Positions 23,243 through 29,654 of a stretch of DNA of 29,654 nt are shown in pieces. The notes under the pieces were generated by a model. The model ran no database searches. It saw nothing but the letters and a program-made list of their open reading frames with translations, and was not told the origin of the DNA. Numbering within the stretch: position 1 is the stretch's first letter; each line of letters opens with the position of its first letter. Made by a program: the position numbers and the translations under genes. The stretch is from CAYSXS01 sp043817345 (lineage in GTDB: Bacteria; Patescibacteriota; Patescibacteriia; UBA2196), in contig JBDRGZ010000026.1 of the NCBI GenBank assembly GCA_043817345.1, positions 1 to 29,654 on the forward strand, read 5' to 3'.

Positions 23243-23395
23243 CACACTGAATAATAAGTCTTGTAACGAAATTTTCAGATTTTGAGATAGATTTTATAAA
23301 TAATTTTTGATGTTTAGCCGTAGCTAAGCAGAAACAATTTTTATAAAATTTAGCCAAAAGATGAGAATTGCAGTAGAGAATTATTATTCAGTGGG
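23243..23395 (-). repeat. 153-nt hairpin element, copy 2 (UACG loop on the minus strand)
   Basis: Read on the minus strand it aligns without gaps to 20241-20393 and folds the same way, with the stem TTAGC/GCTAA closing a TACG loop. Several paired positions differ from copy 1 on both arms at once. It lies between the stop of the TSP3 fusion gene and the slipin gene. Confidence 0.8.
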
Positions 23396-23432
23396 TCTAG
23401 CATGCTACAGACTGCTGATTAGATAAAAATAT

Positions 23433-24188
23433 ATGGAAATTGCTTTGTGGATTATTGGAATAATACTTTTTATTATTCTAATATCTCTTCGACAAATTAA
23501 TCAATATGAACGTGGCGTCATGTTTACTATGGGTAGATATGCTGGCACAAAAAATCCTGGTTGGAGAATTGTTATTCCAATTTTTCAACATATGCTTAAG
23601 GTAGATATGCGTGTTAAAGCTGTTGATGTGCCTGATCAAGATGCTATTACTAAAGATAATATTTCAGTTGGAGTTAATGCTGTTATTTATTATAAAGTTT
23701 CTGATGCAGCTAAGGCAATTATTGAAGTAGAAAATTTTAGATATGCCGTATCTCAGTTAGCCCAAACGACAATGAGAAATGTTGTTGGTGAAGTTGAATT
23801 AGACCAGCTATTATCTCAACGTGATCAAATTTCAGAAAAGATCCAAGTTATTGTTGATCGTGCAACAGATCCATGGGGTATTAAAGTTGATAATGTTGAT
23901 CTTAAAGATGTAACTCTACCAGAAAACATGCGTAGAACTATTGCTAAACAGGCTGAAGCTGAACGTGAAAAAAGAGCTGTTATTATTAAAGCTGAGGGTG
24001 AAGTCATGGCAGCTGAAAATATGTCTAAAGCAGCTAATATGTTATCTGAATCACCAGGGGCTTTACACTTGAGAACTTTGCAGTCAATCAATGATTTATC
24101 ATCAGATCAATCAAACACTGTTGTCTTTGCCATTCCTTTGGAAGTCTTACGTGCTTTGGAAGGTATAGGTAAGAAATTTAGTTCATAA
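23433..24188 (+). CDS. Slipin/stomatin-like SPFH protein
   Basis: SPFH proteins form oligomeric membrane microdomain scaffolds. The 251-residue product has an N-terminal membrane hairpin (IALWIIGIILFIILISL, about 3-20) and the slipin start QINQYERGVMFTMGRYAG. The SPFH core (about 25-180) includes NPGWRIVIPIFQHMLKVDMR and TKDNISVGVNAVIYYKVSD. A C-terminal coiled coil (EAEREKRAVIIKAEGEVMAAENM, about 180-210) precedes the final VVFAIPLEVLRALEGIG. The length matches bacterial slipins. A NfeD partner, which often accompanies slipins, is absent from the neighbourhood. It is followed 5 nt later by a small membrane protein gene, suggesting an operon. Confidence 0.9.
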   Translation: MEIALWIIGIILFIILISLRQINQYERGVMFTMGRYAGTKNPGWRIVIPIFQHMLKVDMRVKAVDVPDQDAITKDNISVGVNAVIYYKVSDAAKAIIEVENFRYAVSQLAQTTMRNVVGEVELDQLLSQRDQISEKIQVIVDRATDPWGIKVDNVDLKDVTLPENMRRTIAKQAEAEREKRAVIIKAEGEVMAAENMSKAANMLSESPGALHLRTLQSINDLSSDQSNTVVFAIPLEVLRALEGIGKKFSS

Positions 24189-24193
24189 ACTTT

Positions 24194-24661
24194 ATGGAGA
24201 GATCAAATAAATTAATTTTTTGGATGGTCATTTTATTGTGTTTGGTTATAATAATAATCGGGGTATTTAAGATTGACTCTTTAAACAAGAAAGTAGAGGA
24301 GCAGGGAGAAAATAATACTGTAAGTAGTGAATCAGAAGTTGATTTAGAGGTTATGAGTGATAATTATAAAAGAGAAGTTAGTAATATTATTAGAGAATAT
24401 CTTCTAAAGAATGAAAGAGCTGAAGACGATTTTCTTAATCGAGAAGAACAAGCTCAACAAACTATTGATAAATTGATAGATTTAACTTTGACTAAAGAGT
24501 TTAAGGATCTTCATTTAAAATTGATTATTGCTTTGAATTCTATACAAGAAGGATATGTAGCAATGCAAATACAGCCAACAGAAGACGTTAAAAATAAAAT
24601 TGGTCAAGGTTTTTTTGAATTAGATCAGTTATTTGTAGAATATCCGTGGTTAAACAATTAA
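24194..24661 (+). CDS. Hypothetical membrane-anchored helical protein
   Basis: The 155-residue product starts with a membrane helix (about 7-26, LIFWMVILLCLVIIIIGVFKI). A polar, mostly helical extracytoplasmic part follows (about 45-150), with EVSNIIREYLLKNERAEDDFLNREEQAQQTIDKLIDL. The N-terminal anchor plus alpha-helical domain suggests a small periplasmic-side protein. No catalytic motif or known domain is apparent. It lies 5 nt after the slipin stop and 9 nt before the next membrane gene, so it may function with them. Confidence 0.7.
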   Translation: MERSNKLIFWMVILLCLVIIIIGVFKIDSLNKKVEEQGENNTVSSESEVDLEVMSDNYKREVSNIIREYLLKNERAEDDFLNREEQAQQTIDKLIDLTLTKEFKDLHLKLIIALNSIQEGYVAMQIQPTEDVKNKIGQGFFELDQLFVEYPWLNN

Positions 24662-24670
24662 ATTGTATTT

Positions 24671-25435
24671 ATGATTTTAATAAAACGAATTGTACCATTC
24701 TTTTTAGGTATTTTAAATTTGGTAATTTTAGAAATTGTTCTTAAACAGCCTAGTTTAGTTAGTTGGTTGTCTAGTGCTCTTTTTGTTTTAACCTTATTAT
24801 CTATCTGGTTTTTAGTTAAGAAATCTTTAGGTTTTAAACCTACTTTACGTTTTGTTTTAATTTTTGGAATGTTGATTGTGGCTGAAGTTGCTAGTTTATT
24901 GTTTATAGAGCATTTTTTAGCTAAACATTTTTTAATTGTATTAACCTCATTAGTACTTTTATTTTATGCAGAATATCTATTTCTATTCCTATATGATTCA
25001 GGGAGATATAAGGCATATAGCTTAGAGAATTTGAATAATTTTGTTAATTTGTTTAATTTTCTACTTTTAAGTATAGCTATTTTTGCTTTCATGGTATTTA
25101 TGAATATTAGTATTTGGATAGCGTTGGTAGGAATTTTTGTTTTATCTGTAATATCCTTTCTCTTATCTTTTAAATCAAATAAAATTGAATTAGTGCCAAC
25201 TAGAGTTGTTATAATTGTTGGAACAATATTAATCTTGGAATTATTTATAGTTTTAAATTGGTTACCATTTAGCTTTTATTTAAAAGCTATTGTGTTAACT
25301 TCTTTCTATTATTTAATAAATGGACTTTTTAGATTAAAATTAACAGAAAGTTTAAACAGAAAAGTTGCTTCAAAGTATGTTTTTATTTTCTTAGCTGTTT
25401 GGTTTATTTCTCTATTAACTGCCAGATGGACATGA
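24671..25435 (+). CDS. Hypothetical multi-spanning membrane protein
   Basis: The 254-residue product is almost entirely hydrophobic, with about eight membrane helices (for example 6-25, 29-50, 60-80, 86-106, 125-145, 148-167, 178-197 and 232-250). Polar loops are short and no active-site motif is seen. It may be an integral membrane protein of the slipin operon, but the family was not recognised. The stop is TGA, directly followed by the 16-bp tandem repeat region before the HtrA-like gene. Confidence 0.7.
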   Translation: MILIKRIVPFFLGILNLVILEIVLKQPSLVSWLSSALFVLTLLSIWFLVKKSLGFKPTLRFVLIFGMLIVAEVASLLFIEHFLAKHFLIVLTSLVLLFYAEYLFLFLYDSGRYKAYSLENLNNFVNLFNFLLLSIAIFAFMVFMNISIWIALVGIFVLSVISFLLSFKSNKIELVPTRVVIIVGTILILELFIVLNWLPFSFYLKAIVLTSFYYLINGLFRLKLTESLNRKVASKYVFIFLAVWFISLLTARWT

Positions 25436-25536
25436 TTTAGGTGGCTAGATTTTAGAGTTTTAGGGTGTTAGAACTTCTAACCACCTAAAACTCTAACCAC
25501 CTAAAACTCTAATCACCTAAAACTCTAACCACCTAA
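25436..25536. repeat. Inverted arm plus 16-bp tandem repeats
   Basis: The left part (25436-25473) carries TTAGAGTTTTAGGGTGTTAGAA. The right part is 3.8 copies of TCTAACCACCTAAAAC (25476-25491, 25492-25507, 25508-25523 with one change, and 25524-25536). The left part is roughly the reverse complement of the tandem units, so a hairpin can form around 25474-25477. The array ends 4 nt before the next start codon. Confidence 0.85.
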
Positions 25537-25540
25537 CCTT

Positions 25541-26818
25541 ATGCCTAAAACAAAGTTTAAAACCAAAAAAATAGAAGATTCTACTTTAAAAGGTTCGTCT
25601 AGTAGGAATACAGAAGAATCAAACGAGACTCTGGAAGAATTTTATGAAGAAAAGAAGGGGGTGAAAACCTTTGATTATCCTAATACACGCAGTCGTACGG
25701 TTGTAATTAGTTTAGTTGTTGGTATTGTTTTTGGTTTTCTTTCAGGAATGATAGGTGTAATTTTCTTTTTTTCAGGAGCTTTATCTTTCTTAAATGTTAG
25801 TCCAGAAGATCTGCTACCAACTCAACAGTTGAAAATTGAGCGACATGAACAGGTGAATGTTTTAGAAGATGAAAGAATAGGACATATAAGTGAAAAAGTT
25901 ATAGCTTCAACGGTTTCAGTTTTTAGAAAAAAAGAAATTAATACCAATTTATTGGATAACATATATTTACCAAACAATAGTAAGGGTTCTGGCTTTATTT
26001 TAACTAACGATGGATGGATAATTACTCATGCTAAAGCAATTAATGACACTGCTTTAGATTATGTTGTGATTACGAATGATAAACAAATTTTAGATATTGA
26101 TAAGATAATCTTTGATGATTATTCAGGAGTTGTATTTTTAAAGACAAAAGCTGATAATCTGTCTACTTTACCTTTATCTAATATTAAAGATGTTCAAGTT
26201 GGAGAACGCTTAATTGTTGTTAAGAATTTAGCTGATAAAAAACACGAATTAAAAATGATTAGAATTCAAAAAAAGGACGGTCACGACAATAGTAAACAGA
26301 CTGATTTAATTAAAAAAACTATCCAGGCAGAATCTTTTATATATTTTGATTCTGAAATAGATGATACATTCTTAGGAAGCCCAATAGTTAATATGGCAGG
26401 TGATGTGGTTGGTTTGGCTATTGGTCAAGATAATATTGTGCTTGGTAGAGCCATTGACGACTTTAAATTAGCAGTTAATCAGGTTTTGGATGGTAAAGAT
26501 AAAATTGAACGAACAGCTCTGGGTGTTAGGTTTATTGATTTAAGTCAAGTTGTTGGTACTAATATTAAGATTAAAAAAGGTGATGAAATATCTATTGTTG
26601 ATCAAGGAGCATATATAACAGAAGTTTTATCAAAAACACCAGCAAGTGAAGCTGATTTGGAGGTTGGTGATATTGTAATTCAGGTAGGAGATGATTTTGT
26701 AAGTTCAGATAATAGCTTTAATAGGTTATTACAAAGATATATTACAGGAGATAGTTTTAATTTAACAATTTTAAGGCAAGATGTTAATGAAGAGATAATG
26801 GTCACAATTAGTTACTAA
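25541..26818 (+). CDS. HtrA/DegP-like membrane protein lacking the protease triad (pseudoprotease)
   Basis: The 425-residue protein has a polar cytoplasmic N-terminus, one membrane helix (about 55-85, VVISLVVGIVFGFLSGMIGV), a trypsin-like domain (about 115-325) and a PDZ domain (about 335-425, GAYITEVLSKTPASEADLEVGDIVIQ). HtrA proteases use His-Asp-Ser. Aligning family motifs by eye, TNxHV reads THAKAI (Lys165 at the His position), the TDIAVLK Asp reads SGVVFLK (Gly196), and GNSGGPL reads TFLGSPI (Leu278 at the Ser position). The fold-defining GSGFI, DGWI and NMAGDVVGLAIG remain. It therefore probably lacks proteolysis and may bind or scaffold envelope proteins. No ribosome site precedes the ATG; a tandem repeat lies directly upstream. 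A CAP gene follows 10 nt later. Confidence 0.88.
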   Translation: MPKTKFKTKKIEDSTLKGSSSRNTEESNETLEEFYEEKKGVKTFDYPNTRSRTVVISLVVGIVFGFLSGMIGVIFFFSGALSFLNVSPEDLLPTQQLKIERHEQVNVLEDERIGHISEKVIASTVSVFRKKEINTNLLDNIYLPNNSKGSGFILTNDGWIITHAKAINDTALDYVVITNDKQILDIDKIIFDDYSGVVFLKTKADNLSTLPLSNIKDVQVGERLIVVKNLADKKHELKMIRIQKKDGHDNSKQTDLIKKTIQAESFIYFDSEIDDTFLGSPIVNMAGDVVGLAIGQDNIVLGRAIDDFKLAVNQVLDGKDKIERTALGVRFIDLSQVVGTNIKIKKGDEISIVDQGAYITEVLSKTPASEADLEVGDIVIQVGDDFVSSDNSFNRLLQRYITGDSFNLTILRQDVNEEIMVTISY

Positions 26819-26828
26819 GCTCATTTTC

Positions 26829-27755
26829 ATGCCAAAAAGAATTTTAAAAAAAATTCATCATTATACGATTCCTCATGAAGGAAATGAATACAAGCCCCAC
26901 AGTTTAAGGCATGGGACGCTTGTTTTTTATTCTGTTTTTTTAATAGCTGTTAAATTAATAGTTGGTTTTGGATTATTATTATCTTATCCAACTCATGGTG
27001 AGTTTTCTACAATTACGGCTAATAGGATAATAGAATTAACTAATAGGGAAAGGGTAGAACAGAATTTAGCACAATTAGAAACAAGTGAAATTTTAAATCA
27101 AACAGCTGCCTTAAAATTGCACGATATGTTTGATAATGACTACTTTGCCCATAATTCACCTAATGGGATTAAACCATGGTATTGGTTTAAAGAAGCTGGA
27201 TATAACTACACATATGCAGGCGAGAATTTGGCTATGAATTTTATTGAAGCAGAGGATGCAATGAATGCATGGATGAATTCACCTAGTCATAGAGATAATA
27301 TTGTTTCCAAGAATTATAAAGAAATAGGGGTAGCTGTTGGTATTGGTAAAATTGATGGAGAAGAAACTACTGTGGTCGTACAAGTATTTGGTAAGAGATA
27401 TGTTCGTATAGCGGGCGAAGAATCATTTAGATCAACTGCAAAAGAAATTACTCCTACAGAAGTTGGTGATAAGAAGAATACAGTTGTTACAGAACAAGCT
27501 TCACAACAACAAGTAACTTTCAAACAAGACAAAACTAACAGTTGGATATCTACTTTTATTAAATATTCAAATAAGATATTTTTTGTATTATTTATCTTCT
27601 TAATTATCAATCTATTACTTACTATCTTTATCCGTCTTGAAATACAGCATAAACCAATTATTATACACTCAATATTTGTTATTGCTTTAACAGCAACAAT
27701 GATTTTATGGAAGGTGCACTTTATGGAAGGTATGGGAGATGTTTTAGTGATATAA
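26829..27755 (+). CDS. CAP (SCP/PR1) domain membrane protein
   Basis: The 308-residue protein has a membrane helix near the N-terminus (about 32-55), an extracellular CAP domain (about 65-190) and two C-terminal membrane helices (about 245-268 and 277-300). The CAP domain shows RIIELTNRERVEQNLAQLE, YFAHNSPNG (His), YTYAGENLA (Glu) and MNAWMNSPSHRDNIVSKNYKEIGVAV, so the cavity His/Glu pair of the family is intact. CAP domains bind lipids or act in extracellular or cell-wall processes; no single reaction is known. It lies 10 nt after the HtrA-like pseudoprotease gene, so the two may be co-expressed envelope factors. Confidence 0.9.
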   Translation: MPKRILKKIHHYTIPHEGNEYKPHSLRHGTLVFYSVFLIAVKLIVGFGLLLSYPTHGEFSTITANRIIELTNRERVEQNLAQLETSEILNQTAALKLHDMFDNDYFAHNSPNGIKPWYWFKEAGYNYTYAGENLAMNFIEAEDAMNAWMNSPSHRDNIVSKNYKEIGVAVGIGKIDGEETTVVVQVFGKRYVRIAGEESFRSTAKEITPTEVGDKKNTVVTEQASQQQVTFKQDKTNSWISTFIKYSNKIFFVLFIFLIINLLLTIFIRLEIQHKPIIIHSIFVIALTATMILWKVHFMEGMGDVLVI

Positions 27756-27768
27756 GATTGAATAATAA

Positions 27769-27908
27769 TGTCATCCTGATACGCCCCTTTGTCATCCTGA
27801 ACTTGTTTCAGGATAATACTGAAATAAATTCAGCATGACAATAATATATATAACGATATTTTTTCAAACTGTTAAGGGTGTTAAATCCCGAACTAAATTC
27901 GGGATGAC
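27769..27908. repeat. Repeat-rich gap between the CAP gene and the ABC exporter gene
   Basis: The 313-nt gap 27756-28068 holds no gene. TGTCATCCTGA occurs at 27769-27779 and 27790-27800, and 27789-27816 matches 15981-16008 at 27 of 28 bases. The block 27769-27840 starts TGTCAT and ends ATGACA, with two internal hairpins (CCTGAA/TTCAGG and CTGAA/TTCAG). At 27886-27904 TCCCGAA/TTCGGGA form another hairpin followed by TGACA. A promoter occupies 27938-27965. Confidence 0.75.
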
Positions 27909-27937
27909 AAGGAAAATAAAAACTGTCAGTGAATTTG

Positions 27938-27965
27938 TTGACATCTACAATAATCACATTAAATT
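27938..27965 (+). promoter_or_regulatory. Candidate promoter of the ABC exporter gene
   Basis: A perfect -35 TTGACA (27938-27943) is followed after 16 nt by TAAATT (27960-27965). The predicted start leaves a leader of about 97 nt with no ribosome site. A second TATAGT (27965-27970) is too distant from the -35. Confidence 0.45.
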
Positions 27966-28068
27966 ATAGTGTAACAAAATTGTAAAAATATATACTTATA
28001 TAGTATATATGACAATATATTTAAACATTTAACTAATTCCAACATCCGGGATTAGATTTGTTTTGCGC

Positions 28069-29654
28069 ATGAAATTTAAAGATTTAATGAAGCTATTATG
28101 GAAATACCTTAAACCCAAACGTAAATTGGTTTATTGGTGTATTTTTCTAGCAACCTTTGCTGCTGCAATTTCAGCCATTATACCTTTAGTTTACGGAAGA
28201 TTGGTTGATGAGGCTGTAAGTTCTGACCCAAATTTACAGATTATTGGTATAGTTTTGTTAGGTTGGTTAATTTTTGTGAGTTTGTCCAATTGGATGAGTA
28301 GGTTTGTTGATTTTAAGGGGTCACATTTTGCTCTAAGTGTTTATAGTGATTTTGTTTCGGACACATATAACCATTATTTACAACTTCCTATTAAATTTCA
28401 TAAAGATAGTAAGACAGGCGAGGAATTGACTAAAATTCAAAAAGCAGGAAGTAGTTTATGGGAAATGGTAGGTGGTGTTGTATTTTATCTTTTGCCTAGT
28501 TTTTTAACAGCAATTATTGCAATCGCTCTGATGTTTGCTACAGAATGGAGAATGTCTGTTGTTGTTGTGGTCTTATTGATTTTATATACAATAATGACAA
28601 TTAAGAAAACAAAACTCATCGCGATAAATACAAGAAAGACAAACAAAAGGTGGGAGAAGGTTTGGGGACATGTTTATGATACGGCTGGTAATATTAATGT
28701 TGTTAAGTCACATCTTAAAGAAGGGTCAGAAAAAACTACACTTGATAAAAATTTAGATAAGGTTTCAGGTAAATTGGATGTGGTATTTAAATTGTGGCGT
28801 GGTTTAGCTTGTTGGCAGGACAATATACAAGGTTTTGGATTTGTAATTGTTTTTGGTCTAGCTATATATCTATTAATTTTGGGGCAGATATCAGCAGGTA
28901 TATTAGTAACTTTTGTTGGATATATAAATTTAGTCTTTAGGCCGTTTAATCAATTAGCACAGAATTATCGTCGTATTCAAGAGGCTTTAGTAACTGTTGA
29001 TAGAGCTGTTAAATTATATGATATAGAAACAGAGTTATACAATAAAGGGAAAATATTAAAAGATTTAAAAGGAGGTATTGAGTTTAGAAATATTACTTTT
29101 TCATATGATAAAAAGCATAGTAAGGTTTTAAAAGGAATTAATTTTAGTGTAGAACCAGGACAAGTAATAGCTCTGGTTGGCGAGTCTGGCACGGGTAAAA
29201 CTACTTTATTAAGTTTAATATCAAGATATTATCATCCAGATAGAGGTAGAATACTTTTGGATCAAGAAGATATTAATCATTTGGATTTAGCTTTTTTAAG
29301 ACAACAGATTGCAGTTGTTCCACAAGAAATCTCTTTATTTAATGATACATTGAGAAAGAATTTAGCTTATGCAAGAAAGAATGTAAATGACACAGAAATC
29401 ACAAATGCCTTGCGTGCAGCTAATGCTTGGGAGTTTGTTAACAAATTCCCTAAGAAGTTATATCAAAAAGTAGGTGAGCGAGGAATTAAACTATCTACTG
29501 GTCAAAAACAAAGGATTGCTATAGCTAGAGCAATATTAAGAGATCCTAAAATTTTAATCCTAGATGAGGCTACATCAGCTTTAGATTCTGTGTCTGAGAA
29601 ATTAGTCCAGGAAGCATTAAAACGTTTAATATCAGGCCGTACAACCTTTATTAT
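28069..29654 (+). CDS. ABC exporter, fused membrane and ATP-binding domains (truncated by window end)
   Basis: The frame stays open from ATG 28069 through 528 codons to the window edge. The N-terminal half has about six membrane helices (for example about 21-45, 62-80, 135-180 and 260-300), as in MsbA/LmrA-type half-transporters. The nucleotide-binding domain follows (about 335 on): GESGTGKT Walker A at 371-378, QEISLF Q-loop region, the signature LSTGQKQ at 475-481 (Thr in place of the usual first Gly) and ILILDEATSALD Walker B at 495-506. The D-loop is present but the H-loop lies just beyond or at the window end. It would act as a homo- or heterodimer exporting lipid, peptide or drug; the substrate cannot be told. 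The gene opens with no ribosome site. Confidence 0.92.
   Translation, partial: MKFKDLMKLLWKYLKPKRKLVYWCIFLATFAAAISAIIPLVYGRLVDEAVSSDPNLQIIGIVLLGWLIFVSLSNWMSRFVDFKGSHFALSVYSDFVSDTYNHYLQLPIKFHKDSKTGEELTKIQKAGSSLWEMVGGVVFYLLPSFLTAIIAIALMFATEWRMSVVVVVLLILYTIMTIKKTKLIAINTRKTNKRWEKVWGHVYDTAGNINVVKSHLKEGSEKTTLDKNLDKVSGKLDVVFKLWRGLACWQDNIQGFGFVIVFGLAIYLLILGQISAGILVTFVGYINLVFRPFNQLAQNYRRIQEALVTVDRAVKLYDIETELYNKGKILKDLKGGIEFRNITFSYDKKHSKVLKGINFSVEPGQVIALVGESGTGKTTLLSLISRYYHPDRGRILLDQEDINHLDLAFLRQQIAVVPQEISLFNDTLRKNLAYARKNVNDTEITNALRAANAWEFVNKFPKKLYQKVGERGIKLSTGQKQRIAIARAILRDPKILILDEATSALDSVSEKLVQEALKRLISGRTTFI

Noticed and set aside
25476..25536. CRISPR-like array
   Set aside because: The 16-bp units are directly adjacent without unique spacers, and no cas genes are nearby.

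Overview
The window is an AT-rich, densely packed bacterial chromosome segment. It most resembles a Candidatus Patescibacteria/CPR genome, probably in the Parcubacteria-like part of that group, although no rRNA is present to prove it. Supporting signs are a very large T4SS-pilin/Ig/TIG surface protein, several membrane-anchored proteins with thrombospondin-type-3 (TSP3) calcium-binding repeats, a WecA/MraY-like enzyme with a GEGGS variant motif, and start codons that mostly lack Shine-Dalgarno sequences. UGA is used as an ordinary stop codon (for example rpsU, ruvX, vanZ) and an RF2 gene with the SPF motif is present, so this is not a UGA-recoding lineage.

Layout. 1-1100: rpsU and yqeY, separated by dispersed TGTCATCCTGA repeats. 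1220-9486: a translationally coupled run of three envelope genes (a 1918-residue modular surface protein and two single-pass TSP3 proteins). 9500-12263: ftsA, an unreported 32-residue membrane peptide gene, and ftsZ, ended by a strong terminator. 12280-15929: a small membrane protein, prfB, ruvX, a WecA/TagO-like phosphoglycosyltransferase and a DUF192 lipoprotein; the last three overlap. 16153-16568: rplU, convergent with a dnaB-ybaB-recR operon on the minus strand (16585-18863) across a shared terminator. 18889-19267: divergent dnaB promoter, an evenly spaced TGCA array, and an odd tRNA-Lys locus. 19302-20182: vanZ-like and queH. 20241-23395: four small or envelope genes bracketed by two inverted copies of a 153-bp hairpin element. 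23433-27755: a slipin, membrane proteins, an HtrA-like protein that has lost its catalytic triad, and a CAP-domain protein. 28069 to the end: an ABC exporter cut by the window edge.

Together the genes cover division (ftsA/ftsZ), replication and repair (dnaB, recR, ybaB, ruvX), translation (rpsU, rplU, prfB, tRNA-Lys, queH) and a large investment in the cell envelope. TSP3 repeats recur in three proteins and GspG/pseudopilin-like tails in two, suggesting a shared calcium-dependent surface toolkit.

The most notable non-coding signals are: (1) two 153-nt hairpin elements of equal length in opposite orientation, with compensatory base-pair changes and an exchange of a GNRA for a UNCG tetraloop, which points to selection on an RNA fold; (2) a complete tRNA-Lys with an 18-bp leader/trailer helix, nested inside the split halves of a second tRNA-like sequence; (3) several families of palindromic dispersed repeats, one lying inside a coding region.
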